Shown: positions 49,301-62,283, counted from the stretch's first letter. The stretch is 64,000 bases of DNA from Yokenella regensburgei ATCC 49455 (GCF_000735455.1 NZ_JMPS01000020.1:186001-250000); one strand, 5' to 3'. Numbers and translations: made by a program. Notes: generated by a model not told the origin, from the sequence alone.

Positions 49301-51918
49301 TGCGCCTTTCGTCCCTGCTGCTTGCCCCTCCGGTGGCGGCGACGCTGAGCGCGCGTTACCGGGATTACCGCCAGCACGGTGCGTCCTGGATGGGAGCGAC
49401 CCTGGCCTGCATTTGGGTGGCAATGGCCTGGACGTTTATCCCGCTTGAACACCCCCGCTGGCAGAAAATCCGCGAACACCAGCGCGAGTATTTCCCGCAT
49501 ATTAATCCGCATCGTCCGCGCCCGCTCGATCCGGCGCGCTATCTGCTGCAGGCGCTGTGGCTGATGGCGACTACCGGTACCGGCGAGCCGCGTAAAGAGA
49601 TGAATTTTCGCTCGTTGAAGACCGTGAAACGTCTTCGCGCTCGCTATCATGAGTGGCTGGATACCCTGCCGGAAAGAATCAACGACCAGACCGGGCATCT
49701 TGACCACCAGAAAGAGCTGGGTCATATCCACCCAAGGCTGCGTAAAGTGGTGCTTGGGGTTATCGTCTTTTTCTCCTTCGTCCTGGCGCTTATCTGTATT
49801 ACCCAACCCTTTAACCCGTTGTCGCAGTTCATTTTCCTCATTCTGCTCTGGGGCGTGGCGCTGCTGGTGAGAAGGATCCCAGGGCGCTTCTCGGCGCTGA
49901 TGCTTATCGTGCTGTCGCTGACCGTTTCCTGTCGCTATATCTGGTGGCGTTATACCTCGACGCTCAACTGGAACGACCCGGTGAGCCTGGTGTGCGGTCT
50001 GGTGCTGCTGTTTGCAGAAACCTATGCGTGGATTGTGCTGGTGCTGGGCTATTTCCAGATTGTCTGGCCGCTCAACCGCCAGCCGGTACCGCTGCCGAAG
50101 GACACTTCAACGTGGCCGACCGTCGATATTTTTGTGCCGACCTACAACGAAGACCTCAGCGTTGTGCGCAATACGATTTACGCCTCGATGGGCATCGACT
50201 GGCCGAAAGATAAGCTCAATATCTGGATCCTTGATGATGGCGGGCGCGAAGAGTTTCGTCAGTTTGCCAGAAATCTGGGCGTGCATTACGTCGCCCGAAC
50301 CAGCCATGAACACGCTAAAGCCGGTAACATCAATAATGCACTGAAGCAGGCGAAAGGGGAGTTTGTCGCCATCTTCGACTGCGACCACGTGCCGACGCGT
50401 TCATTCCTGCAAATGACCATGGGCTGGTTCCTGAAAGACCCGAAACTGGCGATGATGCAGACGCCGCATCACTTCTTCTCACCTGACCCGTTTGAACGTA
50501 ACCTCGGGCGTTTTCGTAAAACGCCTAACGAAGGCACACTGTTCTACGGGCTGGTGCAGGACGGTAACGACATGTGGGATGCCACCTTCTTCTGCGGCTC
50601 CTGTGCGGTTATCCGTCGTGAACCCCTGGATCAGATTGGCGGCATTGCCGTGGAAACCGTGACCGAAGATGCGCACACGTCGCTGCGGCTGCACCGCCTG
50701 GGGTACACCTCTGCCTACATGCGTATTCCACAGGCGGCAGGGCTGGCAACCGAGAGTCTGTCGGCGCACATCGGCCAGCGTATCCGTTGGGCGCGAGGCA
50801 TGGTGCAGATATTCCGCCTTGATAACCCGCTATTTGGTAAAGGGCTGAAACTGCCACAGCGGCTTTGCTACCTCAACGCCATGTTCCACTTCCTGTCCGG
50901 GATCCCGCGGCTCATCTTCCTGACCGCACCGCTGGCGTTCCTGCTGCTGCACGCCTATATCATTTATGCCCCGGCTATCATGATTGCGCTGTTCGTCCTG
51001 CCGCACATGGTGCACGCCAGCCTGACTAACTCGAAGATTCAGGGGAAATATCGCCACTCGTTCTGGAGTGAGATCTACGAAACCGTGCTCGCGTGGTATA
51101 TCGCCCCGCCGACGTTGGTGGCGCTGATTAACCCGCACAAAGGTAAGTTCAACGTCACCGCGAAGGGCGGGCTGGTGGAAGAAGAGTACGTCGACTGGGT
51201 TATCTCGCGTCCGTACATCTACCTGGTATTGTTGAACTTGCTGGGCGTGGCGTTTGGTATCTGGCGCTACTTCTACGGGCCGCAGCACGAAGTATTGACC
51301 GTGTGGGTGAGCCTGCTGTGGGTGTTCTACAACCTGATTATCCTCGGTGGCGCGGTGGCGGTATCGGTGGAGAGCAAACAGGTTCGTCGCTCGCACCGTG
51401 TTGAGATGTCGATGCCCGCGGCGCTTGCCCGTGAGGATGGTCATCTCTTCTCCTGTACCGTACATGACTTCTCTGACGGCGGTCTTGGCGTTCGCATCAA
51501 TGGCGATGCCCGGGTGCTGGAAGGACAAAAGGTGCAACTGCTGCTTAAGCGTGGTCAGCAGGAGTATGTCTTCCCGACGCAGGTGGTTCGCGTGATTGGT
51601 AGCGAAGTGGGTCTGAAACTGCTGCCGATGACCAACAAACAGCATATCGATTTTGTGCAGTGCACCTTTGCTCGTGCTGACACATGGGCGCTTTGGCAGG
51701 ACAGCTTCCCGGAGGACAAACCGCTGGAAAGTCTGCTCGACATCCTGAAACTCGGGTTCCGCGGATATCGCCATCTTGCGGAGTTTTCACCCCCGTCAGT
51801 TAAATATATTTTCCGGTCACTGACTTCACTGGTTGCATGGATAGTGTCGTTTATTCCACGCCGCCCTGAGCGAGGCGTGACAGAACGTCAACCGGAACCG
51901 GCTATGGCTCAACAATGA
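49297..51918 (+). CDS. bcsA: Cellulose synthase catalytic subunit BcsA
   Basis: An 873-residue GT2 processive glycosyltransferase (E. coli 872) that polymerises UDP-glucose into beta-1,4-glucan and threads it through its own channel. The catalytic residues are visible: DDG (313-315), DCD (361-363), TED (456-458) and QRIRW (494-498). The C-terminal PilZ domain has the c-di-GMP motifs RRSHR (697-701) and DFSDGG (724-729). Eight or nine membrane segments flank the GT domain. Divergence from E. coli is mainly in the N-terminal 130 residues. Within bcsRQABZC. Confidence 0.97.
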   Translation: MMRLSSLLLAPPVAATLSARYRDYRQHGASWMGATLACIWVAMAWTFIPLEHPRWQKIREHQREYFPHINPHRPRPLDPARYLLQALWLMATTGTGEPRKEMNFRSLKTVKRLRARYHEWLDTLPERINDQTGHLDHQKELGHIHPRLRKVVLGVIVFFSFVLALICITQPFNPLSQFIFLILLWGVALLVRRIPGRFSALMLIVLSLTVSCRYIWWRYTSTLNWNDPVSLVCGLVLLFAETYAWIVLVLGYFQIVWPLNRQPVPLPKDTSTWPTVDIFVPTYNEDLSVVRNTIYASMGIDWPKDKLNIWILDDGGREEFRQFARNLGVHYVARTSHEHAKAGNINNALKQAKGEFVAIFDCDHVPTRSFLQMTMGWFLKDPKLAMMQTPHHFFSPDPFERNLGRFRKTPNEGTLFYGLVQDGNDMWDATFFCGSCAVIRREPLDQIGGIAVETVTEDAHTSLRLHRLGYTSAYMRIPQAAGLATESLSAHIGQRIRWARGMVQIFRLDNPLFGKGLKLPQRLCYLNAMFHFLSGIPRLIFLTAPLAFLLLHAYIIYAPAIMIALFVLPHMVHASLTNSKIQGKYRHSFWSEIYETVLAWYIAPPTLVALINPHKGKFNVTAKGGLVEEEYVDWVISRPYIYLVLLNLLGVAFGIWRYFYGPQHEVLTVWVSLLWVFYNLIILGGAVAVSVESKQVRRSHRVEMSMPAALAREDGHLFSCTVHDFSDGGLGVRINGDARVLEGQKVQLLLKRGQQEYVFPTQVVRVIGSEVGLKLLPMTNKQHIDFVQCTFARADTWALWQDSFPEDKPLESLLDILKLGFRGYRHLAEFSPPSVKYIFRSLTSLVAWIVSFIPRRPERGVTERQPEPAMAQQ

Positions 51919-51928
51919 TGATTACGCG

Positions 51929-54247
51929 ATGAAAAGAAAACTTTCCTGGATGTATGCAGTGGCCGTGGGGATGAGCAGTTTTGTCCCATTTACCACAAAT
52001 GCGGAGCCTGAAACGGGCGCTACCGCTGTTGCGCTTACTCAGCCAGCCGAACCGGTGAGCCCGGATCCTGGCACCGCCACCGCTGCACCAGCCGTGGTGC
52101 TGGAAAACAGCCCGTCGCGTGAGGTGAAGCTGACCTTTGCCCAGATTGCGCCCGCGCCTGGCAGCATGGTGCTGCGTGGCTCAAACCCGGACGGTGCGAT
52201 TGAGTTCGGCACCCGGAGTGACGAAGTGGTCACGAAGGCGCTGCTGAATCTCGATTACACCCCATCGCCAGCGCTGTTGCCGGTACAGTCTCAGTTGAAG
52301 GTCTATCTTAACGACGAGCTGATGGGCGTTCTGCCGGTCACCAAAGAACAGCTGGGTAAAAAAGTCAGTGCTCAGTTGCCGGTAGATCCGCTGTACATCA
52401 CCGATCTTAACCGCGTCCGCCTGGAATTTGTCGGCCATTACCGTGATGTGTGTGAAAACCCGTCCAGCTCCACGCTGTGGCTGGATGTCGGACGCAACAG
52501 CTCGCTGAATTTGACCGTGCAGGGACTGGAGGTTCAAAACGACCTCTCGCACTTCCCGGTACCGTTCTTCGACCCACGTGATAACCGCGCGCTGAATCTG
52601 CCGATGGTGTTTGCCGGTTCGCCGGATATCGTGCAGCAGCAGGCGGCGGGGATTGTGGCCTCATGGTTTGGCTCCCGTGCTGCCTGGCGTGGGCAGACCT
52701 TCCCGGTGCTGTATAACCAGCTGCCGGATAAAAACGCCATTGTTTTTGCCACCAATGACAAACGTCCGGACTTCCTGCGCGATCACCCGGAGGTGAAAGC
52801 GCCGACGGTCGAGATGATGAGTCATCCGGATAACCCGTACGTGAAGCTGCTGGTGGTGTTTGGTCGTGACGATAAAGACCTGCTGATGGCGGCGAAAGGG
52901 ATTGCTCAGGGTAACATTCTGTTCCGTGGCAACAGCGTCACGGTTGATGACGTTAAACCGCTGCTGGCGCGTAAACCTTACGATGCGCCGAACTGGGTGC
53001 GTACCGACAGCCCGGTTACCTTTGGTGAACTGAAAACGTATGACCAGCAGCTGCAGTCGACCGGTATCGATCCGGCCGCGATTTCGCTGGCGCTGAATTT
53101 GCCGCCAGATCTGTATCTGATGCGTAGCAACGGTATTGATATGAACCTCAACTACCGTTACACCATGCCGCCGGTGAAAGACAGCTCGCGGATGGATATC
53201 AGCCTCAACGATCAGTTCCTGCAGTCGTTTAACCTGAACAGTACTCAGGAAGCTAACAAGTTGCTGTTGCGCCTGCCGGTGCTGCAGGGGCTGCTGGATG
53301 GTAAAGGTGCCGTGACCATCCCGGCGCTGCGCCTCGGTGCAATGAACCAGCTGCGCTTTAATTTCCAGTATATGAACCCGATGCCTGGCGGGACCATTGA
53401 GAACTGCATTACCTTCCAGCCGGTGTTGAACCACGTGGTTATCGATGATGATTCCACCATCGATTTCTCCAACTACTATCACTTCCTGGCAATGCCTGAT
53501 TTGCGCGCATTTGCCAATGCGGGCTTCCCGTATAGCCGAATGGCGGATCTCTCCGATTCGATGGTGGTGATGCCGAAGACCCCGAATGAAAGCCAGATCA
53601 GCACGCTGCTGGATACCGTAGGTACCATTGGGGCGCAGACCGGCTTCCCGGCGGTTAACGTTACGATCACCGACGATCCTGCACAGATTCAGAATAAGGA
53701 CGCCGATCTCCTGCTGATTGGGGCGATCCCGGACAAGCTGAAAGACGACAAACGCATCGATTTGCTGGTTGACGCCACGAAGAGCTGGGTGAAGACGCCG
53801 CTGCGTCATAACTCGCTGGCGTCGGTGGTAATGGATGAAAACTCCCGCCAGCCAGACGTTCAGACCAGCGTAACCTCAAACGGCGCGATGGCGGCGATTG
53901 TCGGCTTTGAATCTCCGTATAACGATCAGCGTAGCGTGGTCGCGCTGCTGGCAGACAGCCCGCGTGGCTACGAGCTGCTTAATCAGGCGATGAGCGATAC
54001 CGGTAAACGCTCTGCCATCTTCGGTTCGGTGTCGGTCATTCGTGAGTCGGGCGTGAACAGCCTGCGCGTGGGGGATGTTTACTACGTCGGTCACCTGCCA
54101 TGGTTCGAGCGCGTCTGGTTTGCGCTCTCTAACCATCCTGTTCTGCTCGCGATCCTGGCGGCGGTAAGCGTAGTGTTGCTGGCGTGGGTGCTGTGGCGTC
54201 TGCTGCGCATCATCAGCCGTCGTCGCCTTGACCCGCATGACGAGTAA
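51929..54247 (+). CDS. bcsB: Cellulose synthase periplasmic subunit BcsB
   Basis: A 772-residue protein (E. coli 779) with an N-terminal signal peptide (about 1-25), alternating carbohydrate-binding and flavodoxin-like periplasmic domains, and one C-terminal membrane anchor (about 735-760, LLAILAAVSVVLLAWVLWRLL). It guides the glucan through the periplasm and is required for BcsA activity. Starts 10 bp after bcsA. Confidence 0.96.
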   Translation: MKRKLSWMYAVAVGMSSFVPFTTNAEPETGATAVALTQPAEPVSPDPGTATAAPAVVLENSPSREVKLTFAQIAPAPGSMVLRGSNPDGAIEFGTRSDEVVTKALLNLDYTPSPALLPVQSQLKVYLNDELMGVLPVTKEQLGKKVSAQLPVDPLYITDLNRVRLEFVGHYRDVCENPSSSTLWLDVGRNSSLNLTVQGLEVQNDLSHFPVPFFDPRDNRALNLPMVFAGSPDIVQQQAAGIVASWFGSRAAWRGQTFPVLYNQLPDKNAIVFATNDKRPDFLRDHPEVKAPTVEMMSHPDNPYVKLLVVFGRDDKDLLMAAKGIAQGNILFRGNSVTVDDVKPLLARKPYDAPNWVRTDSPVTFGELKTYDQQLQSTGIDPAAISLALNLPPDLYLMRSNGIDMNLNYRYTMPPVKDSSRMDISLNDQFLQSFNLNSTQEANKLLLRLPVLQGLLDGKGAVTIPALRLGAMNQLRFNFQYMNPMPGGTIENCITFQPVLNHVVIDDDSTIDFSNYYHFLAMPDLRAFANAGFPYSRMADLSDSMVVMPKTPNESQISTLLDTVGTIGAQTGFPAVNVTITDDPAQIQNKDADLLLIGAIPDKLKDDKRIDLLVDATKSWVKTPLRHNSLASVVMDENSRQPDVQTSVTSNGAMAAIVGFESPYNDQRSVVALLADSPRGYELLNQAMSDTGKRSAIFGSVSVIRESGVNSLRVGDVYYVGHLPWFERVWFALSNHPVLLAILAAVSVVLLAWVLWRLLRIISRRRLDPHDE

Positions 54248-54253
54248 CTGAAG

Positions 54254-55360
54254 ATGAACGCCGTGCGTGGGATTGTGCTGATGCTGGCGATGATGGTCAC
54301 GGTACAGGTGCAGGCCGCCTGTACCTGGCCTGCCTGGGATCAGTTCAAAAAGGACTACCTCAGCGACGGCGGGCGGATTATCGACCCGAGCGACGCGCGG
54401 AAAATTACCACCTCTGAAGGCCAGAGCTATGCGCTGTTTTTCGCCCTGGTGGCGAATGATCGTTCAACCTTCTCTTCGCTGTTTGACTGGACGCAAAACA
54501 ACCTTGCGCAGGGCGACCTGCGCACCCATCTGCCTGCCTGGCTGTGGGGGCAAAAAGGGGGCGACCAGTGGACCGTAATCGACCCTAACTCCGCGTCTGA
54601 CGCTGATATCTGGATAGCCTGGACGCTAATGGAAGCGGGAAGACTCTGGAAGGAGCCGCGGTACAGTGAGGCCGGGAAGGGGCTGCTGTCGCGGATTGCC
54701 AAAGAAGAAGTCGTGACCATCCCTGGCCTTGGCTCCACGCTGCTGCCGGGAAAAATCGGTTTTGCCGATGACAAAGGCTGGCGCCTGAATCCAAGCTATC
54801 TGCCACCGCAGATCGCCAGCTATTTTGCCCATGGCGGAGGACCATGGCGCGCGGTGCAACAGTCTAACCTGCGTCTGTTATTAGAAACCGCACCGAAGGG
54901 TTTTTCACCGGACTGGGTGCGTTATGAGAAGAACAAAGGCTGGCAGCTGAAGCCAGAAAAACCGCTGGTGGGCAGCTACGATGCCATCCGCGTCTATCTG
55001 TGGGCTGGCATGCTCCACGATAGCGACCCGCAAAAAGCGCGGCTGCTGAAGCGCTTTGCACCCATGGCGGCAGAAACGCGTAAAGCAGGTGTACCGCCGG
55101 AAAAAGTGGATATCGCCACCGGTAAAGTGACCGGCATTGGCCCGGTCGGTTTTTCCTCTGCTCTACTACCCTTTTTACAAGAACGCGATGCCCAGGCGCT
55201 TCAGCGCCAGCGCGTCGCCGATAACTTCCCCGGCACTGACGCCTATTACAGTTTCGTTTTAACCTTATTCGGCCAGGGATGGGATCAGCACCGTTTTCGT
55301 TTCACCGCTCGCGGTGAATTACTACCTGACTGGGGCCAGGAATGCGCAAGTTCACATTAA
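54254..55360 (+). CDS. bcsZ: Periplasmic endo-1,4-beta-glucanase BcsZ
   Basis: A 368-residue GH8 cellulase, the E. coli length, with a signal peptide ending before [10 protein letters not shown]. The general acid Glu is in the N-terminal part [14 protein letters not shown] (Glu near 55), and the catalytic Asp is in the segment [15 protein letters not shown]. It trims cellulose in the periplasm. Its 3' end overlaps the bcsC start by 19 bp. Confidence 0.96.
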   Translation: MNAVRGIVLMLAMMVTVQVQAACTWPAWDQFKKDYLSDGGRIIDPSDARKITTSEGQSYALFFALVANDRSTFSSLFDWTQNNLAQGDLRTHLPAWLWGQKGGDQWTVIDPNSASDADIWIAWTLMEAGRLWKEPRYSEAGKGLLSRIAKEEVVTIPGLGSTLLPGKIGFADDKGWRLNPSYLPPQIASYFAHGGGPWRAVQQSNLRLLLETAPKGFSPDWVRYEKNKGWQLKPEKPLVGSYDAIRVYLWAGMLHDSDPQKARLLKRFAPMAAETRKAGVPPEKVDIATGKVTGIGPVGFSSALLPFLQERDAQALQRQRVADNFPGTDAYYSFVLTLFGQGWDQHRFRFTARGELLPDWGQECASSH

Positions 55361-58300
55361 GTTTACTGAGTTTATCGCTTGGCATCTCGTTGATGCCGAT
55401 AGCCTCGGCGGAGACCTCGCCGCAGCAACAGCTGCTGGAGCAGGTTCGTCTGGGGGAGGCCAGTCATCGGGAAGACCTGGTCCGCCAGTCGCTGTACCGC
55501 CTGGAGCTGATTGACCCGAATAACCCGGAAGTCGTTGCCGCGCGCATGCGCTACCTGATGCGTCAGGGGGATACCGCGGGCGCACAGAAACAGCTCGACC
55601 GTCTGTCGCAGCTGGCACCCAGCTCAAATGCCTATCGCGCCTCGCGCAGCGAAATGGAGCTCTCCACCCCGGAAGGGCGTCAGGCGTTGCAGCAGGCGCG
55701 TTTGCTGAGCAGTACCGGTCACGTACCGGAGGGCGTCGCGGCATACGATAAAATTTTCAAAGGTGCACCGCCGGACGGTGACCTGGCCGTGGAATACTGG
55801 AGCGTCGTGTCGCGTATTCCGGCACGCCATGGTGAAGCGGTAAACGCCCTTAAAACCCTGAACCAGCGCATGCCGGGCAACGTGCAGTTGCAGACGACGC
55901 TTGCCAAAACTCTGCTGGCCGACGGTAAACGTGATGAAGCTTACGCGGTGCTGGAGCAGATGGCGAAGTCTAACGCCGGACGCAATACGGCAGCGGACAT
56001 CTGGTACGATCAAATCAAGAATATGCCGGTTAGCAGCGGCAGCGTGCAGGCGTTGCAGCGCTTCCTCGGTGTATTTAGCACGGGGGATATCGCCGCGACC
56101 GCGAAATCCCAGCTGGCAGACCAGCAAAAGCAGCTTGCCGATCCTAATTTCCGCGTGAAGGCCGACCAGCAGGCGAAAGCCGCCGCGGCCGAAGAGAGTA
56201 AACCGCAGACCTGGCAGATTTACTGGCCGCTTATTCGTAAGGGAGATGCCGCGCTGAAAGCGGGCGATCTCAACCAGGCCGAGAGTATTTATCAGCAGGC
56301 GCGTCGCGTTGACGGCACTAACGGTTATGCCGTGCAGGGCCTGGGCGATGTAGCCATGGCGCGGAAAGATACCGCAGCGGCGGAGCGCTATTACCAGCAA
56401 ACGCTGCGCCTCGACAGCAGCAACAGCGGCGCCGTGCGCGGGCTGGCCAATATCTATCGCGCCCAGTCGCCGGAAAAGGCGACCGCGTACATTAACAGCC
56501 TCACGCCTCGTCAGCGTAAGAGCATTGATGATATCGAGCGTAGCCTGACGAACGATCGGCTGTCGCAGCAGGCTGAAGCGCTTGAGAACCAGGGGAAATG
56601 GGCACAGGCCGCCGAAATCCAACGCCAGCGGCTGGCGCTGGATCCGGGCAGCGTCTGGGTCACCTATCGTCTGGCGAAAGATTTATCCAGCGCGGGCAAA
56701 CGCAGCGAAGCTGACGCGTTGATGCGTAATCTGGCGCAGCAGAAGCCAAACGATCCGGATCAGGTTTATGCCTGGGCGCTGTACTTCTCTGGTAACGATC
56801 AGGATCAGGCCGCGTTGGCCCACCTTAATGCGCTACCGAAAAATCAGTGGAACGACAATATTCGCGAGCTTTCCGAGCGCCTGCAAACCAATCAGGTCAT
56901 GGAAACGGCGAACCGTCTGCGTGATAGTGGCCAGGAGGCGCAGGCCATCGCGCTACTGAAGCAACAGCCGCCGTCCACGCGCATTGATTCAACCTTGGCA
57001 GACTGGGCGCAACAGCGTGGTGATACGCAAACCGCAATCGATCAGTACAACGCGGTGCTGGCTAAAGAGCCGGACAACGCCGACGCGCGTCTGGGGCTGG
57101 CTGAGGTGTATATCGCCGCCGGTGATAAAGCCAGCGCCCGTGAACAGCTGGCTAAACTGCCGCCGATCAAAAGTGATACCTCGCTGAATACGCAGCGCCG
57201 CATGGCGCTGGCGCAGTCAGCGCTCGGGGATACCGCCAGCGCCGAACAGATTTTCAGTAACATTATCCCGAAAGCGAAATCCCAGCCGCCGTCGATGGAC
57301 AGCGCGCTGGTGCTGCGTGACGCCGCACGCGTTCAGGCCGCTAACGGCAACCCGCAGCAGGCGCTGGAAAGCTACAAAGACGCGATGGTGTCTTCGGGCA
57401 TTACCACCACGCGGCCGCAGGATAACGACACCTTTACGCGTCTGACCCGCAACGATGTTAACGACGACTGGCTGAAGCGTGGACTGCGCAGCGATGCCGG
57501 GGATCTCTACCGTCAGCAGGATGTGAACGTGACGCTGGAGCACGATTACTGGGGCTCCAGCGGTACCGGCGGGTATTCGGATTTGAAAGCGCACACCACC
57601 ATGCTGCAGGCAGATGCGCCGCTGGCGGATGGGCGTATGTTCTTCCGCTCCGATTTCGTCAACATGAATGCCGGGAACTTCTCCACCAACGGCGATGGCA
57701 CCTACGATCCGAACTGGGGAACCTGCACCCTCGGTAAGGACGGTTGTAGCGGTAGCCGCTCGCAGTCGAGCAACGGCGCAAGCGTGGCGGTAGGCTGGCG
57801 TAACGCAACCTGGGATATGGACATCGGGACCACGCCTATCGGTTTCGACGTTGTCGATGTGGTGGGTGGCCTTAGCTATAGCAACGATCTCGGGCCGTTC
57901 GGTTATACCCTCAACGTCCACCGTCGTCCTATCACCAGCTCGTTGCTGGCGTTCGGCGGGCAGAAAGACAACGACAGCAACGGCCATACCGGCACCACCT
58001 GGGGCGGCGTGCGCGCTACCGGTGGGCTGGTCAGCATGAGCTACGACAAAGGCGATGCGAACGGGGTCTGGGCGAACCTGGGCGCCGATACGCTGACCGG
58101 TAAGAACGTCGAGGATAACTGGCGTGTGCGCTGGATGGCGGGCTACTACTACAAGGTCATCAACGAAAATAACCGCCGCGTGACCATCGGCCTTAACAAC
58201 ATGCTCTGGCACTACGACAAAGACCTGAGTGGTTATACCCTTGGCCAGGGCGGCTACTACAGCCCGCAGGAGTATGTCTCTTTTGCGGTGCCCGTTCTGT

Positions 58301-58659
58301 GGCGCGAGCGTACGGAAAACTGGTCCTGGGAACTGGGGGCTTCCGGCTCGTGGTCGCACTCACGGACCAAAACGATGCCGCGTTACCCGCTGCTTAACCT
58401 GATACCCAGCGACTGGCAGGCCGATGCGGCAAGCCAGACCAACGACGGCAGCTCAAGTAATGGCTTTGGTTATACCGCCCGCGCGCTGATTGAACGTCGT
58501 GTCACCTCTAACTGGTTTATCGGTGCGGCGGTGGATATTCAGCAGGCGAAGGATTATACCCCAAGCCATGCGCTGCTTTACGTGCGTTATTCTGCAGCCG
58601 GCTGGCAGGGGGATATGGACATGCCGCCGCGGCCGCTGGTTCCGTACGCGGACTGGTAA
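55342..58659 (+). CDS. bcsC: Cellulose export outer-membrane protein BcsC
   Basis: An 1105-residue protein, shorter than E. coli BcsC (1157) mainly through fewer or shorter TPR units. A signal peptide (about 1-23) precedes an alpha-solenoid of TPR repeats (about 25-760) that spans the periplasm, then a C-terminal 16-strand beta barrel (about 770-1105) with many GxW and aromatic strands and the ending VPYADW. It exports cellulose through the outer membrane. Last gene of the operon. Confidence 0.95.
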   Translation: MRKFTLSLLSLSLGISLMPIASAETSPQQQLLEQVRLGEASHREDLVRQSLYRLELIDPNNPEVVAARMRYLMRQGDTAGAQKQLDRLSQLAPSSNAYRASRSEMELSTPEGRQALQQARLLSSTGHVPEGVAAYDKIFKGAPPDGDLAVEYWSVVSRIPARHGEAVNALKTLNQRMPGNVQLQTTLAKTLLADGKRDEAYAVLEQMAKSNAGRNTAADIWYDQIKNMPVSSGSVQALQRFLGVFSTGDIAATAKSQLADQQKQLADPNFRVKADQQAKAAAAEESKPQTWQIYWPLIRKGDAALKAGDLNQAESIYQQARRVDGTNGYAVQGLGDVAMARKDTAAAERYYQQTLRLDSSNSGAVRGLANIYRAQSPEKATAYINSLTPRQRKSIDDIERSLTNDRLSQQAEALENQGKWAQAAEIQRQRLALDPGSVWVTYRLAKDLSSAGKRSEADALMRNLAQQKPNDPDQVYAWALYFSGNDQDQAALAHLNALPKNQWNDNIRELSERLQTNQVMETANRLRDSGQEAQAIALLKQQPPSTRIDSTLADWAQQRGDTQTAIDQYNAVLAKEPDNADARLGLAEVYIAAGDKASAREQLAKLPPIKSDTSLNTQRRMALAQSALGDTASAEQIFSNIIPKAKSQPPSMDSALVLRDAARVQAANGNPQQALESYKDAMVSSGITTTRPQDNDTFTRLTRNDVNDDWLKRGLRSDAGDLYRQQDVNVTLEHDYWGSSGTGGYSDLKAHTTMLQADAPLADGRMFFRSDFVNMNAGNFSTNGDGTYDPNWGTCTLGKDGCSGSRSQSSNGASVAVGWRNATWDMDIGTTPIGFDVVDVVGGLSYSNDLGPFGYTLNVHRRPITSSLLAFGGQKDNDSNGHTGTTWGGVRATGGLVSMSYDKGDANGVWANLGADTLTGKNVEDNWRVRWMAGYYYKVINENNRRVTIGLNNMLWHYDKDLSGYTLGQGGYYSPQEYVSFAVPVLWRERTENWSWELGASGSWSHSRTKTMPRYPLLNLIPSDWQADAASQTNDGSSSNGFGYTARALIERRVTSNWFIGAAVDIQQAKDYTPSHALLYVRYSAAGWQGDMDMPPRPLVPYADW

Positions 58660-58715
58660 TCCGGAATAGTCCGTATTTCTGGGGTTTTTCCCATCGGTAT
58701 CTCTGCTCAATCGAG

Positions 58716-58721
58716 TATAAT
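58716..58721 (+). promoter_or_regulatory. Candidate -10 (TATAAT) of pdeK
   Basis: A consensus TATAAT with no good -35 lies in the bcsC-pdeK gap. RNA would start near 58728, at the foot of the hairpin at 58726-58760. Confidence 0.45.
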
Positions 58722-58725
58722 CAGC

Positions 58726-58760
58726 CGACGTTCTGGTAACATTCAGTTACCGGAACGTCG
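58726..58760 (+). other. 15-bp hairpin in the bcsC-pdeK gap
   Basis: Arms CGACGTTCTGGTAAC (58726-58740) and GTTACCGGAACGTCG (58746-58760) pair with one G-T wobble around ATTCA. There is no T run after it. It could be the bcs operon end or a 5' stem on the pdeK message. Confidence 0.6.
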
Positions 58761-58819
58761 CTATCTTCTGATTTCTTTCCGGCATCTTGTTTCTACGTTC
58801 GTCCCAGTGGAGAGTTCTT

Positions 58820-60823
58820 TTGCGCGTTAGTCGTTCTCTGACAATCAAGCAGATGGCAATGGTATCCGCCGTTGTTATGGTTTTTACGTTTATTTTTTGC
58901 TCCATTCTGCTTTTCCACTTCGTGCAACAGAACCGTTACTACACGGCGACGCATCTGGAAACCGTCGCACGCTCGGTGCGTGAACCGCTTTCGGCCGCCA
59001 TTCTTAAAGGTGATATTCCCGAAGCAGAGAGCATCCTTAAACGTATTCAGCCTGCCGGGATAGTGAGCCGCGCCGACGTGGTGTTGCCCAATCAGTTCCA
59101 GGCGCTGCGGATGGGCTTTATCCCCGAGCGTCCGGTGCCAATGATGGTTGCTCGCGTATTTGAGCTGCCGGTACAGATTTCGCTCCCGCTTTACGCCCTT
59201 GGACGTCCGGCCAACCCGCAGCCGCTGGCATATCTGGTCCTTCAGGCAGACTCGTGGCAGATGTATCGCTTTGTAATGAGCGCCATCTCTACGTTAGTGA
59301 CCGCTTACTTACTTTTGTCGCTCATGCTGAGTGTGGCAATCACCTGGTGTATCAATCGGCTGGTGGTGCGCCCGCTGCGCAGCATCGCCCGCGAACTGGA
59401 CGATGTGCCGGCTGATGCCCGCCTTGGGCACCAGCTGGCGCTGCCGAACCTGCACCATGATGATGAGATTGGCATGCTGGTGCGCAGCTATAACCGTAAC
59501 CAGCAGGGGCTGGTGCGTCAGCATGAAGAGATGAACAACCTCTCCACGCGTTTCCCGGTCTCCGAGCTGCCGAATAAGGCCTTCCTGCTGGCGCTGCTTG
59601 AGCAGACCGTCGCCAGAAACCAGACCACGGCGCTGATGATTGTGGCCTGTGAAACCCTGCAGGATACCGCTGGCGTGCTCAAAGAGGCACAGCGCGAAAT
59701 CTTGTTACTGACGCTGGTGGAAAAACTGAAGTCGGTTATTCCGCCGCGCATGGTGTTAAGCCAGGTCAGCGGCTACGACTTCGCCATTCTCGCTCACGGT
59801 GTGAAAGAGCCGTGGCACGCGGTGACATTAGGTCAGCAAGTACTCACTATCATTAATGAGCGATTGCCGCTGCAGGGCATTCAGCTACGTCCAACTGCCA
59901 GTATCGGCATTGCCATGTTCCATGGCGAAGTCACGGCGGAACAGCTCTATCGCCGGGCTATCTCCGCGGCCTTCACCGCCCGTCGCAAAGGCAAAAACAA
60001 GATAGAGTTCTTCGAACCGGAGCAGATGATTGCTGCTCAGCGCCGCCTGAGCGAAGAAAGTGACCTCATCTCCGCGCTTGAAAACCACAATTTCGCTATC
60101 TGGCTGCAGCCGCAGGTGGATACCGCCACGGATAAAGTGTGCAGCGCCGAAGTGCTGCTGCGTCAGAAGCAGCAGGACGGTGAGTGGGAGCTGCCGGCCG
60201 ATCTCATCGAGCGTATCGAGTCCTGCGGGCTGATGGTAACGGTGGGCTACTGGGTGCTGGAAGAGTCCTGCCGTCTGCTATCGGCGTGGCAAAGCCGGGG
60301 TGTGATGATGCCGCTTTCGGTTAATCTGTCGGCGCTACAGCTGCTGCACCACAACATGGTCCCGGACCTGCTGATGCTGCTTGAGCGCTATCGTATTGCG
60401 CCGGGTACGCTGGTGCTTGAAGTGACGGAAAGCCGACGCATCGACGATCCGAAAGCCGCGGTGGAGATCCTGCGCCCGCTGCGCGACGCCGGAGTACAGG
60501 TGGCGCTCGATGATTTTGGGATGGGTTATGCCGGGCTGCTCCAGCTGCAACACATGAAATCGCTGCCGGTCGATATCCTCAAAATCGACAAGCTGTTTAT
60601 CGACACGCTGCCGGAAGACAGCAGCATGGTCTCGGCTATCATTCATCTGGCGCAAACGCTTGAGCTTGAGATTGTCGCAGAAGGCGTTGAGAACGAAGCG
60701 CAGTACCGCTGGCTGAAGAATGCCGGGGTAGGTGCGGTGCAGGGATTCCTCTTCGCCCGCGCTGTGCCGCCAGATGTTTTTGAACAGGATTATCTTTCTG
60801 CGGATACGAAGAATGTAAAATGA
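58820..60823 (+). CDS. pdeK: Putative c-di-GMP phosphodiesterase PdeK (YhjK, HmsP-like), TTG start
   Basis: A 667-residue protein (E. coli 651). The TTG at 58820 with GGAG 7 nt upstream gives the E. coli start ([14 protein letters not shown]). The longer frame would also use a TTG. Two membrane segments bracket a periplasmic region (about 15-165), then HAMP, a degenerate GGDEF domain (the active-site position reads SGYDF, so no cyclase activity is expected) and an EAL domain with [17 protein letters not shown] and AEGVENEAQ. It likely degrades c-di-GMP and so lowers cellulose synthesis by the BcsA/BcsE pathway next door. Confidence 0.9.
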   Translation: MRVSRSLTIKQMAMVSAVVMVFTFIFCSILLFHFVQQNRYYTATHLETVARSVREPLSAAILKGDIPEAESILKRIQPAGIVSRADVVLPNQFQALRMGFIPERPVPMMVARVFELPVQISLPLYALGRPANPQPLAYLVLQADSWQMYRFVMSAISTLVTAYLLLSLMLSVAITWCINRLVVRPLRSIARELDDVPADARLGHQLALPNLHHDDEIGMLVRSYNRNQQGLVRQHEEMNNLSTRFPVSELPNKAFLLALLEQTVARNQTTALMIVACETLQDTAGVLKEAQREILLLTLVEKLKSVIPPRMVLSQVSGYDFAILAHGVKEPWHAVTLGQQVLTIINERLPLQGIQLRPTASIGIAMFHGEVTAEQLYRRAISAAFTARRKGKNKIEFFEPEQMIAAQRRLSEESDLISALENHNFAIWLQPQVDTATDKVCSAEVLLRQKQQDGEWELPADLIERIESCGLMVTVGYWVLEESCRLLSAWQSRGVMMPLSVNLSALQLLHHNMVPDLLMLLERYRIAPGTLVLEVTESRRIDDPKAAVEILRPLRDAGVQVALDDFGMGYAGLLQLQHMKSLPVDILKIDKLFIDTLPEDSSMVSAIIHLAQTLELEIVAEGVENEAQYRWLKNAGVGAVQGFLFARAVPPDVFEQDYLSADTKNVK

Positions 60824-60956
60824 TACGCGCTGGACACTGCTGTCGCGGTTCAGCTCAAATATTTTAACATTTCTGTTGCAGATGTTACTGGATATATTTC
60901 TGTTATGTTTCTTGGGTGTTATTTTAAAGCCGCAGGCGCAACAAAACCTTACATAG

Positions 60957-62270
<1,314 letters not shown>

Positions 62271-62283
62271 TCCCGCCACTTAT

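Noticed and set aside
52661-53809. 382-codon ORF antisense to bcsB
   Set aside because: Shadow frame rich in His, Arg and Gln; bcsB is clearly the real gene.
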